Shown in pieces: positions 16,490 to 25,020 of a stretch of 64,000 bases of DNA. The position numbers and the translations under genes were made by a program. Positions within the stretch are counted from its first letter, which is position 1. Every line of letters begins with the position of its first letter. The DNA is from CAZUDO01 sp964618895 (lineage in GTDB: Bacteria; Desulfobacterota; Binatia; DP-6), in contig CAZUDO010000010.1 in NCBI GenBank assembly GCA_964618895.1, positions 62,001 through 126,000 on the forward strand. The letters run 5' to 3'. The notes beneath the pieces are model-generated. The model worked only from the letters and a program-made list of their open reading frames with translations, made no database searches and was not told where the DNA came from.

Positions 16490-16783
16490 GTGGGTCACCG
16501 CGCGAGCATACCCGCGAGCCACATTGCATTGTTCGCGTCGCTCGTGCGCCCAGGGATCTGCCGACCCACGTGCTCAGACACTTGCGGACGGGGGACCACC
16601 GATGAATGCGATGCCCTTACGCCCGGCTGCTTCTGCGCGTCGACAACCGAGGGCACGGCAGCCTGCATCGAGGGGGTGTGCACCCTCAAGGTGTGCACGA
16701 GCAGCGCGGATTGCGGCGCCGATGACGGAGGCGGAGGCCAAGGCGGCGGCGAGGTGCCTTCGGCGTCCGAGATGCGGCGTTGA
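16490..16783 (+). pseudogene. Fragment of a Cys-rich secreted protein (possible small ORF)
   Basis: In the 457-bp gap between minus-strand operons, this frame carries a cluster (GCFCASTTEGTAACIEGVC then CTSSADC) typical of Cys-rich deltaproteobacterial exported proteins. There is no signal peptide, and the segments on either side look random, so it reads as a remnant. It could also be an intact small ORF. Confidence 0.3.
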
Positions 16784-16872
16784 ACGCTGCTGCTTCGCGG
16801 CAGCAGTCGTGCGGATCCGGACGGGTGCGACTCACGCATCCGTGCTGTGGCGCCGGTTCTCCGAGCAAGAAC

Positions 16873-18243
16873 CTACTTGAGGGAGTCGCGGAGTGTAAGG
16901 ACGTCGACGCGAATCGCCTCTGCTTTGTCGTGCAGCAAGGCCCCGGTATCAGGGTCGAGCCGCCGGCCCGCTCGAGAGTCGAGCTTCCGCGTGAACTTAC
17001 GGAGCACCTGTAGCGTCTTGCCCAACTGCTTTATCGCCGCCCGGGTCTTGTCGTTGTCGATGCTCGCCTTGGCCCGCCGCACGGCGGGGAGCGTGTGGCC
17101 AAGGGCGGTCCGCAGGGATTCCGCGAAGGGTGCCGACTGGACCCGCGTTGCGACGATGTCGGACAGCTCACGCAAGCGGTGCTCGATGCAGGAGAGGCCA
17201 GGCGGCTCGATCTGACATCTCCTCGAGCAACAATCCCCGCTACGCGCATTGCCGTCGTCGCACTGCTCCTCGGGATCGAGCGTGCCGTTGCCGCATGGTC
17301 CCGCACCGACGATGGCCACGCCCCACGGCTGGACGAAGTGGCCGCTCGAGGAAACCGTGGTGACCGCGCCTGTGACCCGGTTGACGCGAAGTACCCTGTC
17401 GGCAACTCGAGTCCCTGCATCAACGACGATCAGAGCGTCGGTTGCCTCGATGGCCAGTGTGTGCGGGTTGTTGAATTGACGGTCACTGGAGATGACCGTC
17501 TGCGTCCCCGTCGTCGGATCGATTTCGATGATCCCGCCCCTGGCGCCGAACGCGTCCTGATCGGCCACGAGCAGCTTGCCGTCTGGCTCCGCTACAATAC
17601 CCCTCGGAGCCACGAGATGGCCCGCCTGAGAGACGACCACCTGCTTTCCCGTTGCTGGGTCGACCTTGATGACCCTCCCCGCATTCGTTTCCACCACGAA
17701 GAGGTCCCCGCTCGGCGCCGCCGCGATTCCCGCGACGTCCACGAACGCACCCCCCGAGCTGCTCCGCGGCAGCAGCGTCTGGACTCCTGTGGTCGGATCT
17801 ACCTGGACGATGCGTTGTGTGGGCCGATTGACCGCCCCGCGCTCGGTCACGAAAAGCTGGCCATTCGAGCCGAAGGCCATGCCGTACGGACTGCCGAAGA
17901 ACTGGCCCTCTGACACGACCGTCTGCGCTCCTGTCTTGCGGTCGATGCGAATGATCCGTCCTACTGAGCTGATGTCGCTGACCAGCAGATCGCCTTGCGG
18001 GTCGACGACGATCCAATACGGGTTGACGAGGTTCCCCCCCTCCGCAACGATGTCCTGAACGCCTGTCTCTGGGTCGACACGAACGATGATTCCCGTGACG
18101 CCGCTTCCACGTGGGTCAGTGACCAGGATGTCGCCCGGATACAGAGTCAGGGCATGCGCCAGCCGCGAACTCCCGCCCGCGCCAACGACGGTGAGCCACA
18201 GCAATCCGAGGACAATACCGATTCTGGTGCCCAATTCGCGCAA
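16873..18243 (-). CDS. Secreted beta-propeller (NHL/SMP-30-like) protein with a Cys-rich repeat
   Basis: 456 residues. The apparent start is a TTG at 18243; no in-frame ATG or GTG fits the signal peptide better (LGLLWLTVVGAG, ending near AHA). Residues 35-310 hold six or so blade repeats of the form 'GDLLVSD..GRIIRIDRKTGAQTVVS', as in NHL/virginiamycin-B-lyase-like propellers. A single DUF4215 unit (CGNGTLDPEEQCDDGNARSGDCC) follows near residue 316, then a helical C-terminal 100 residues rich in Arg/Lys. No lyase residues could be verified. It is probably an extracytoplasmic binding protein. Confidence 0.85.
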   Translation of the reverse strand: MRELGTRIGIVLGLLWLTVVGAGGSSRLAHALTLYPGDILVTDPRGSGVTGIIVRVDPETGVQDIVAEGGNLVNPYWIVVDPQGDLLVSDISSVGRIIRIDRKTGAQTVVSEGQFFGSPYGMAFGSNGQLFVTERGAVNRPTQRIVQVDPTTGVQTLLPRSSSGGAFVDVAGIAAAPSGDLFVVETNAGRVIKVDPATGKQVVVSQAGHLVAPRGIVAEPDGKLLVADQDAFGARGGIIEIDPTTGTQTVISSDRQFNNPHTLAIEATDALIVVDAGTRVADRVLRVNRVTGAVTTVSSSGHFVQPWGVAIVGAGPCGNGTLDPEEQCDDGNARSGDCCSRRCQIEPPGLSCIEHRLRELSDIVATRVQSAPFAESLRTALGHTLPAVRRAKASIDNDKTRAAIKQLGKTLQVLRKFTRKLDSRAGRRLDPDTGALLHDKAEAIRVDVLTLRDSLK

Positions 18244-18659
18244 CTCGTGTCACCGAGCAGCTTGCACCCTACCAAACTCGCGCCCGCTGACGCCCCCTAA
18301 ACTACGCCGCGGACAAAGCGGCCGTCAAGGAGAATCCGGGAGCCGCAGGACTCCCGTTAGAAGGCGAAGGATCCAGCGATGTAACCGCCGGTCAAGAAGG
18401 GATCCACGTTCGCCGACCGTAAAACAAGTTCCTGCCCACGCCAGGAGTGTTCTCAGGCCATCAAGAGGGCGGCGAGCTTCTCCGCCAACAGGCGTCTGGC
18501 CCCGCAGTGCCATGGAGCAGTGCTCGATGTTGTAGCGCGGCTCCCAGGCGCCGAGCGCCATCCACGGCAACCAGGCCACCCCCGCACTCAAGAGGTCGGA
18601 CAGTCTCTCACGCAGGGGGGGCCGCCACTCACCCACCCCCGTGTTGTTCGCTCGTTGAG
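18244..18659. other. Gene-poor region
   Basis: No frame here has protein-like composition. The longest minus-strand frame is continuous with the transposase remnant region but shows no recognisable motif between about 18325 and 18640. Probably decayed mobile or intergenic DNA. Confidence 0.4.
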
Positions 18660-18850
18660 TGATGGGCGCGGTCGGGCGGAAGAGGTGGCGCCGGAGGAAG
18701 TTCGCGAGGACGGAGTCAGACGGGCCAGCGGCGAGAAATCTGGGGAGGCTGGGTCGGCCCGCAGGTGAGCGCGAGATACTGCAACAGGCCCTGCGCGATG
18801 TACCCGAGCTGGATCCAGAAGTGGTGCCTCGTCTTCGCCGCCCGCGACCG
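18660..18850 (-). pseudogene. Transposase remnant
   Basis: Between in-frame stops at 18853 and 18716 a minus frame reads RHHFWIQLGYIAQGLLQYLA. This matches, from memory, the 'IQLGLIAQGLLQYLA' signature near the C-terminus of a family of large bacterial transposases. The family's next block (SE.V...LR..LP.FL) appears in a different frame at about 18665-18725 (PSDSVLANFLRRHLF), so a frameshift separates the two. No start, terminal inverted repeats or catalytic residues remain. Confidence 0.5.
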
Positions 18851-19117
18851 CTACGCGCGCGAACCCGGCGGCGACCCCGCGCCGACTCGCCGGACGGTGA
18901 TGCGCTGACTGCCCGCCTGGCCCTCGGCGAAGCCCACATGCGACCGTGGCTGGGTTCCGGGTAGGGTCAAGGCCGGCGCGGGGCCGTGCAAGGCTGTAAT
19001 CGCGTCGCCCGCGGACCAGCTTGCCGGCCGACGCTCGCCTGGGGTAGGACGACGACCCTGGCAAGGCGCTGGTTGAGAGATGCGGCGGGCCAGGTAGAAT
19101 CAAGTAGGAGACCCCCA

Positions 19118-19315
19118 ATGGACACGCCGAAGACGACGCTCGACGAACGGGTTGAGGACTTCCTCAAACAGCACCCCGAAATCGCGCGCGCGCTGGAGGT
19201 GTGGGCGCAGTCCTCGGGCAAGTACGAGGAGGCGATGAAGGGCCTGCTCTCCGCACCGCGTGTGTACAACGGCGGGTCCTCGACCGCCGCGCCCGTCATC
19301 CCGCCCGGCCGCTAG
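19118..19315 (+). CDS. Small hypothetical protein, partner of the SDH-type proteinase
   Basis: 65 residues. The ATG at 19118 follows a TAGGAG ribosome binding site. The protein has one predicted amphipathic helix region (VEDFLKQHPEIARALEVWAQ) followed by a flexible Gly/Ser/Pro tail. Its stop lies 3 bp before the next ATG, so the two genes are coupled. The residues around ARALEVWAQSSGKYEEAM suggest a helix that could bind a protein partner. Family unknown. Confidence 0.7.
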   Translation: MDTPKTTLDERVEDFLKQHPEIARALEVWAQSSGKYEEAMKGLLSAPRVYNGGSSTAAPVIPPGR

Positions 19316-19318
19316 CAG

Positions 19319-20337
19319 ATGGCGTGGGCGAAGGTCCTGGCCGAGATCGTCCAGGCGACCCAGGGCGGCACGAACCCAGCGGGCCTCGACACCTGCCGGC
19401 GAGAGAAAATCGCAGGCGTGACGGCCATTAGCCATCGACCGCTCGTGGTCTATGCGACAGCCTGCACGACGCCCGGCAAGGCCGTGCCCGAGATGTTCCT
19501 AATGATCGAGCCCTCGGACAAGATCGGGTTCGATGAGGTGACGCGCCGGATTCAAGGGACCAGCCTGGATGTTCTGGTCCACAGTCCCGGTGGACTACCC
19601 GACGCTACTGCGGCCATCGTCGATCTGCTGCGCCAGCGCTTCACGGACCTCCGCTTCATCGTCCCGTTCTACGCCAAGAGCGCGGCCACCATGCTCGTCC
19701 TGTCCGGCAACGAGGTCCTCATGGGCCACGCCGCGGAGCTCGGGCCGATCGACCCGCAGATGCCCGTGGTCCTGCCGAACGGGGTAGTGATGTTCTCGCC
19801 GGCATACGCGCTCAAGGAACAGTACGAGCGCGCTCAGGCGGAGGTCAACGCAGACACCAGCAAGATGCCGGGATGGGTCGCAACGCTTTCACATCCGTCG
19901 CGCATGGTCGAGTGCGAAATCGCGATCAAGCGCTCGGCTGACCTCGTAGAAAGCTGGCTTACGCAGTACATGTTCGCCGGCGACCCGGCCGCAGCACAGA
20001 AGGCCAAGACCATCGCGACGTACTTGGCTGACCACTCGCACTTCAACTCACACGGCTACCCGATTCGGCTAGGTGATCCTGGCCTGGCGCAGGCGAAGAT
20101 CGCCCCCGTGGGTTCGGTCAGTCAGCCGTTCGAGGATGCGGTGTGGGAGCTCTACTGTGCGCTGGACCACACCTTCACGATGACGGGTGCGGTCAAGCTG
20201 TTCGAGAACAGCCTGACCCGGCTGACTGCGTTGCTCGCCTGGTTCAGCAGATCGCCGTGCAGGTCGCTCAACAGCCGCCGGTGGCTCCAGCACCGCAGCC
20301 CACGATATTCCTTCCGGCGCCTGGTCCTACACCGTAA
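19319..20337 (+). CDS. SDH-type Clp-fold serine proteinase, apparent C-terminal frameshift
   Basis: Serine-dehydrogenase-proteinase-like (PF01972) member of the ClpP/crotonase fold. HSPGGLPDATAAIVDLL gives the oxyanion strand, YAKSAATM carries the likely nucleophile Ser121, and ELGPIDPQMP is the family's conserved segment. No signal peptide, so it is cytoplasmic. The frame opened at 19319 stays open to 20503, but after about 20235 it turns into Arg-rich shadow sequence. The -1 frame gives a sensible tail (VQQIAVQVAQQPPVAPAP...) ending at 20337. I therefore place the end at 20337 with a -1 frameshift near 20235-20245, either real or an assembly error. Annotation without the shift would run to 20503. 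Confidence 0.75.
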
Positions 20338-20971
20338 GCGACCCCTCCATGATCGCGTCGCCCCGTCGAGTTGGCGCGGCCTCTCGACGCCTCACGCGTG
20401 CGACCGATTGGTGCAGGTGCTCGTAGATCGTTCGTTCCAGGCTGGGGGGTATGCTCGTTCTCGTCTGTCGCCAGTATCCCTCGCGCAACCAACTCGGCAG
20501 TGACGATCGACACCATCTCGGCGAACGCCGGCCAGTCCGCGAGGGAGACCCGCAAACCATTCCCCGTCGCTGTCGGGGTACCCGCCAGCCATTGGCGCAA
20601 GTCGCGAAACCAGTCGTTGAGGCCGCGGCGCAGGCCCAGCTCGGCCCGGATGTCGCGGCCGGGATCGCGGGCACTGTTGAAGCCGGCCACGATTTCGAGC
20701 TGGCGCCCGTAGCGGCGCTCCTGCGCCTCGTTCCAGGCAGCCAGCGGGAAGCGTCGCTCCAACGCCGTCCCCGGGCGACGTGCAGCGGCGTGGGCAGGCC
20801 CTTGGGGGCGATGCTTGGCTCGCCCCCGGGCCGGCCGGTGGACGCTCATCCGGACGGCTCCCGCGACAACGCCATCGCCGTGGCGTCGATGGCCGGCGTC
20901 TCTATCCGCTGCACCGGGGCCTCTTTGTAGCTCGGCCCCGGCACGCCCTGGTTGAGGATGATCTTCACCAT
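20327..20971 (-). pseudogene. Disrupted hypothetical gene (one stop, two frameshifts)
   Basis: An ATG at 20971 begins MVKIILNQGVPGPSYKEAP and continues to a TGA near 20846-20848. The same frame then continues protein-like (EPSIAPKGLPTPLHVARG). A shift at the GGGG run near 20770 leads to LAAWNEAQERRYGRQLEIV and a long helical segment (GLRRGLNDWFRDLRQWLAG). A second shift at the CCCCC run near 20445 gives a C-terminus SLERTIYEHLHQSVARVRRR ending at 20327. Joined, these would form a protein of about 215 residues of unknown family. It converges with, and overlaps by about 11 bp, the corrected end of the proteinase gene. Confidence 0.5.
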
Positions 20972-20973
20972 CC

Positions 20974-21005
20974 GGGGGTCGTGCGTTCGAATCGTGCCGG
21001 GGGCA
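20974..21005 (+). other. tRNA 3'-half-like sequence (possible attachment-site remnant)
   Basis: GTGCG-TTCGAAT-CGTGC at 20981-20997 has the form of a tRNA T-arm with G-U pairs, followed by CGGGGGC-A (20998-21005) that could be the 3' acceptor strand. GCCCCGG at 20935-20941 would pair with it except for one mismatch, but the D-arm is far too short and the anticodon loop does not fold. It lies beside the disrupted gene and the transposase debris, so it may mark an integration site. Confidence 0.3.
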
Positions 21006-21144
21006 TTCGTCCACAAAGATATGGAACCGCGGGCGGGTGCAGCGTCCCCGTCCCCGCGGACCTCCGCGGGTCGCGTGTGCATCCGCCGCACCCGTGCCGT
21101 GATGGTTGGCGGCCCGGGTCGAACCCGCTAAGTAGGCCGAGCAC

Positions 21145-22848
21145 ATGACCTCCCTCGTGATTCGCGACGCGCTGCTGTGCGACGGCAGCGGCCGGGCGGC
21201 GACGCGCGGTGATCTGGCCGTCACCGGCGGGCGCATCACGGCGGTGGGACGGGTCGCGGGGCGTGCGGCGACCGAGATCGACGCGGGGGGGCTCGCCCTG
21301 GCGCCGGGGTTTATCGACCTGCATACCCACTACGACTGCCAGCTCCTGTGGGACCCTCAGGCGAGCCCCTCGCCGTGGCACGGCGTCACCACGGTGGTGA
21401 TCGGCAACTGCGGGTTTACCATCGCCCCGTGCAAGGAGTCGGATCGCGAGACCCTGATGCAGCTGCTCCTGTTCGTCGAGGGGATGCCGATCGACACGCT
21501 GCGCGCCGGGATCGCGTGGACCTGGACCGATTTCGCCGGCTACCTGGCGGCACTCGGGCGGCAAGGAATCGGGCCCAACGTGGCGGCCTTCGTGGGGCAC
21601 TCGGCGGTGCGCTACGCCGTCATGGGCTCGGCGGCGGTCGAGCGCGCGGCAACGGCCGACGAGCGGGCGGCCATGGCCGCGCAGGTGCGGGTGGCGATGG
21701 ACGCGGGGGCGCTCGGTTGGTCGACCTCGCTCTCGCCGACGCACTTCTTCGGGGATGGGACGCCGGCGCCGAGCCGGCTCGCCGAGCCGGAAGAGTTATT
21801 GGCGCTCGCGGCGGTCGTGCGCGCATGTGGGCGCGGGGTGATCGAGATCGCGCCGCGGAGTCTCATCGGCGCCGCCGACGACAAACTCGCCGAGCAGCGG
21901 TTCTTCGCCACCCTGGCGCGGGCGAGCGGTGGGGTGGTCTCGTGGGCGCCGTTGCTCGACAACCCGTTCGCTCCGGGGAGTGCGCAGCTGCTGATCGCCG
22001 ATGCCGCCGCGTTGCAGGCCGAGGGCGTGATGGTCGTTCCGCAGGTCGGCTGCCGCCCGCTGGAGGTCCGGTTCGACTTCGCCGAGCCAGCCTTCTATCT
22101 CCAGAACAACCCCTTCTGGCGGGAGTTCATGACGGCGCCGCGCGCCGAACGCCGGCGGCGGTTCGCCGATGCCGCCTTCCGCGCCGAGTTGTCCCGGGAC
22201 GCGGGCCCCTTTGTGGCCAACCTGGCACCCGGCTGGCAGACGCTCGTGCTGCGTCTTCCCAGAACGGCCGCCACGCGCGCATGGCAGGATCGGAGCGTGG
22301 CCGACGTTGCCGCGGCACGGGGCCTCGCGCCAGTCGACGCGTTCTGCGACCTCGTGCTCGCGGATGACCTCGCCGGGCAGTGGGGCGTCGTCATGATGAA
22401 CGGCGACGAACGCGCGGTGGCCGAACTTGTCCGCCACCCGGCCGGGGTGCTTGCGCTATCGGATGCTGGCGCGCACGTCGATACGCTCTGCGACCAGGGG
22501 TTCACGACCACGTTGCTCGGCCACTGGGTGCGGGACCGTGGCGTGCTGTCCCTGGAAGAGGCCGTGCGCCTGCTCACCAGTGTGCCCGCCGAGCGGTATG
22601 GGCTCGACCGACGGGGTCGGCTCGCCGTCGGCTACGCCGCCGATCTTGTCCTGTTCGACCCCGCACATGTTGCGACGCGGCCGACCGAGATGGTTCATGA
22701 TCTCCCCCGCGGCCAGCGTCGCCTCCTGCAGCGGGCGGCCGGGATCGAGTACGTCTTCGTCAACGGCCAGGCGCTCGTCGAGCGCGGTGTGCCGACCGAT
22801 CGCCGCCCGGGGCAGGTGCTCCGAGGCGGGCGCTCACCAGGAGAATAG
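21145..22848 (+). CDS. Amidohydrolase, N-acyl-D-amino-acid deacylase family
   Basis: 567 residues. The composite domain of amidohydrolases is clear: N-terminal beta-sandwich (DALLCDGSGRAATRGDLAV), the metal motif HTHYD at residues 60-64, GNCGFTIAPC with the Cys typical of D-aminoacylases, a later LSDAGAHVD aspartate segment, and the C-terminal sandwich (GRLAVGYAADLVLFDP). Family members release D-amino acids from N-acyl derivatives or act on related cyclic amides; the real substrate is unknown. The ATG at 21145 is the first start. The neighbouring aldolase begins 4 bp after the stop, suggesting one catabolic operon with the following transporter. Confidence 0.9.
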   Translation: MTSLVIRDALLCDGSGRAATRGDLAVTGGRITAVGRVAGRAATEIDAGGLALAPGFIDLHTHYDCQLLWDPQASPSPWHGVTTVVIGNCGFTIAPCKESDRETLMQLLLFVEGMPIDTLRAGIAWTWTDFAGYLAALGRQGIGPNVAAFVGHSAVRYAVMGSAAVERAATADERAAMAAQVRVAMDAGALGWSTSLSPTHFFGDGTPAPSRLAEPEELLALAAVVRACGRGVIEIAPRSLIGAADDKLAEQRFFATLARASGGVVSWAPLLDNPFAPGSAQLLIADAAALQAEGVMVVPQVGCRPLEVRFDFAEPAFYLQNNPFWREFMTAPRAERRRRFADAAFRAELSRDAGPFVANLAPGWQTLVLRLPRTAATRAWQDRSVADVAAARGLAPVDAFCDLVLADDLAGQWGVVMMNGDERAVAELVRHPAGVLALSDAGAHVDTLCDQGFTTTLLGHWVRDRGVLSLEEAVRLLTSVPAERYGLDRRGRLAVGYAADLVLFDPAHVATRPTEMVHDLPRGQRRLLQRAAGIEYVFVNGQALVERGVPTDRRPGQVLRGGRSPGE

Positions 22849-22852
22849 ATCG

Positions 22853-23488
22853 ATGCGTACCGACGCCGACGCGAAAGAGCAGATCGTCCAGATCACCAAC
22901 GAGCTGTTCTCGATGGGGCTCCTCACCCCCACCGGGGGCAACATCAGCGCCCGGGCGGCCGATGCCGACCGGTGCTGGATCACGCCGAGCCAGATGTTCA
23001 AGGGCGGACTCACCGCCGACGACCTGGTCTGCATCGGCAAGGACGGGACTGTCGTGGCGGGGACCAACAAGCCGTCGATCGAGTTCCAGATGCACTGGGC
23101 GTCGTACGAGGTCCGCCCCGATGCGACGGCGGCGGTGCACACGCACGCGCCTGTCGCGACCGCCTTCGGGATCACCAACCAACGCTTTCCCCCCATCAAC
23201 ACGGATGCCGTCTTCCTCGCCGATACCAAGATCGTGCCCTGGTTCATGCCGGGATCGAAGGAGCTGGCCGATGCGGTGGCGGAGGCCCTCCGCGTCAGCC
23301 GGGGCGCCATCCTCCAATGCCACGGCCTCATGACCGTCGGGAAGACGATGCGTGACGCGGCGACGCGCGCCATGATGCTCGAGGAGACAGCGAAGATCGT
23401 CTTGTACTGCAAGCAGTTCGGCGGCGAGGTTACCCTGCTTCCCGACGAGTGGGTCGAGCGCCTCGCCGGCTTCGCGGCGTTTCTGTGA
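22853..23488 (+). CDS. Class II aldolase/adducin family protein
   Basis: 211 residues from the ATG at 22853 behind AGGAGA; the longer upstream frame is a shadow of the amidohydrolase. Family features: TPTGGNISAR, ITPSQMFKGGL, and three zinc-ligand histidines (AVHTHAP at His96/His98 and CHGLM at His157), as in L-fuculose-phosphate aldolase, L-ribulose-5-phosphate 4-epimerase and related decarboxylases. The reaction is a metal-dependent retro-aldol or decarboxylation on a small phosphorylated or carboxylated substrate; specificity cannot be read. Sits between the amidohydrolase and an anion transporter. Confidence 0.88.
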   Translation: MRTDADAKEQIVQITNELFSMGLLTPTGGNISARAADADRCWITPSQMFKGGLTADDLVCIGKDGTVVAGTNKPSIEFQMHWASYEVRPDATAAVHTHAPVATAFGITNQRFPPINTDAVFLADTKIVPWFMPGSKELADAVAEALRVSRGAILQCHGLMTVGKTMRDAATRAMMLEETAKIVLYCKQFGGEVTLLPDEWVERLAGFAAFL

Positions 23489-23540
23489 GGCAGGGTATCT
23501 GAGCGGCCCGGATCCCAGCGACGGGGGTTCGGGTGGTCCC

Positions 23541-25016
23541 GTGTCCGACGGGCGCTGGGCGCAACGGCTCGGCTTGGCGCTGGCGCCGCTCGCGTTCGCG
23601 GGGATGTGGGTGCTGCCGACGACCCTCGCAGCCCCCGCCCATCGACTCGGGGCCGTACTGGCCGCCGTGGTCGTGCTGTGGGTCACTGAAGCGATCCCGA
23701 TGGCGATGACGGCGTTCCTCGGTGTGGCTGCGACGGTCGTGCTCGGTGTTGCGCCTGCCACCGAGGCGTTCGCGCCGTTTGCCGACCCGATCATCTTCCT
23801 CTTCGTCGGCACCTTCATGCTGGCGCAGGCGATCTTCTTCCATGGTCTCGACCGGCGCTTCGCGTTCGCGATCCTCGGGCTGCGCGCGGTGGGTGAGCAC
23901 CCTGGGCGCCTGTTGGCCGCCTATGCGGCGGTCACGTGCGTCATCTCGATGTGGATCAGCAATACGGCCACCGTGGCGATGATGTTCCCGATCGCTCTCT
24001 CGCTGCTCGCCGTACTCGAGGGACAGGAACGCCGGTCGACCGCCGCGTTCGGGTCGGCGCTCCTGCTGTGCACGTCGTTCGCGGCCTCGGTGGGAGGGCT
24101 CGCGACCCCGGTCGGGACACCCCCGAACCTGATCGGCATCGGCTTTCTGCGTCGCGAGGTGGGCGTGGAGGTGTCGTTCTTCGCCTGGATGGCACTGGGG
24201 ATCCCGGTGGTGGTGGCGATGCTTGCGTGGTGCGTGTTCGTTCTGTGGCGGGGCGGTGTCGAGCGGGGCACGCGCTTCTCTGGCGTCGTGCAGCTCGTAC
24301 GTGCCGAGCGTCGCGCCCTCGGGCCGTGGACGCGTGGGCAGGTGAACACGCTCGCCGCCTTTGGCCTCACGGTCGTACTCTGGGTGCTGCCGGGCGTGGT
24401 CGCGCTCGTCGGCGGCCAGAGTCATCCGCTCTACAGGGCGCTGGTCGGCGCGTTGCCCGAGGGCGTCGTCGCGCTGCTCGGCGCGAGCCTGCTCTTCGTC
24501 CTGCCCACCGACCTGCGTCGCCACGAGTTCACCCTGCCGTGGGAGGAGGCGGTCAAGATCGACTGGTGGATCGTCTTCCTCTACGGGGGCGGCATGGCGC
24601 TCGGTACGCTGGCGTTCAAGACCGGATTGGCCGAGGCGATGGGGCGTGGGCTGACTGACCTCCTCGGCGTACGCAGTGACCTCGGCCTGGTGGCCCTGTC
24701 GACGTCGCTGGCCGCGATGCTGTCGGAGACGACCAGCAACACGGCGTCGGCCAACATGGTTGTGCCGGTGGTGATCGCCGTGGCCCGTTCGGCCGGGATC
24801 GACCCGGTGTTGCCCGCCATCGGGGCCACCATGGGGGCGTCGCTGGGGTTCATGCTTCCCGTGTCGACGCCGTGCAACGCGATCGTGTACGGCTCGGGTC
24901 GCGTCCCGCTCGGGACCATGATCCGCTACGGCGCCGCTCTCGACGTGGTCGGCGTGTTCGTCGTCGTGGCGGTCGTCGGGCTCCTCGGCCCCGTCGTGCT
25001 GTCGGGGGTCCGCTGA
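23541..25016 (+). CDS. DASS/SLC13 family sodium- or proton-coupled anion symporter
   Basis: 491 residues, GTG start at 23541. About eleven to twelve hydrophobic segments. Both Ser-Asn-Thr signatures of the DASS (CitT/NadC/VcINDY) family are present: SNTATVAM at residue 140 and TSNTASAN at residue 399, each in a re-entrant hairpin that binds substrate and sodium. The family imports di- and tricarboxylates or sulfate across the inner membrane. Its place after the amidohydrolase and aldolase suggests uptake of a carboxylated substrate for them. It converges with the Cys-rich repeat gene, with only 4 bp between stops. Confidence 0.9.
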   Translation: MSDGRWAQRLGLALAPLAFAGMWVLPTTLAAPAHRLGAVLAAVVVLWVTEAIPMAMTAFLGVAATVVLGVAPATEAFAPFADPIIFLFVGTFMLAQAIFFHGLDRRFAFAILGLRAVGEHPGRLLAAYAAVTCVISMWISNTATVAMMFPIALSLLAVLEGQERRSTAAFGSALLLCTSFAASVGGLATPVGTPPNLIGIGFLRREVGVEVSFFAWMALGIPVVVAMLAWCVFVLWRGGVERGTRFSGVVQLVRAERRALGPWTRGQVNTLAAFGLTVVLWVLPGVVALVGGQSHPLYRALVGALPEGVVALLGASLLFVLPTDLRRHEFTLPWEEAVKIDWWIVFLYGGGMALGTLAFKTGLAEAMGRGLTDLLGVRSDLGLVALSTSLAAMLSETTSNTASANMVVPVVIAVARSAGIDPVLPAIGATMGASLGFMLPVSTPCNAIVYGSGRVPLGTMIRYGAALDVVGVFVVVAVVGLLGPVVLSGVR

Positions 25017-25020
25017 CCGG

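Noticed and set aside
20338..20503. Extension of the proteinase gene to 20503
   Set aside because: The extension is Arg/Ser-rich shadow sequence antisense to the pseudogene; the -1 frame gives a better C-terminus.
20935..21005. Complete tRNA-Glu
   Set aside because: The D-arm is about 5 nt short, the anticodon loop would be 8 nt, and part overlaps the start of a protein-like frame; kept only as a possible remnant.
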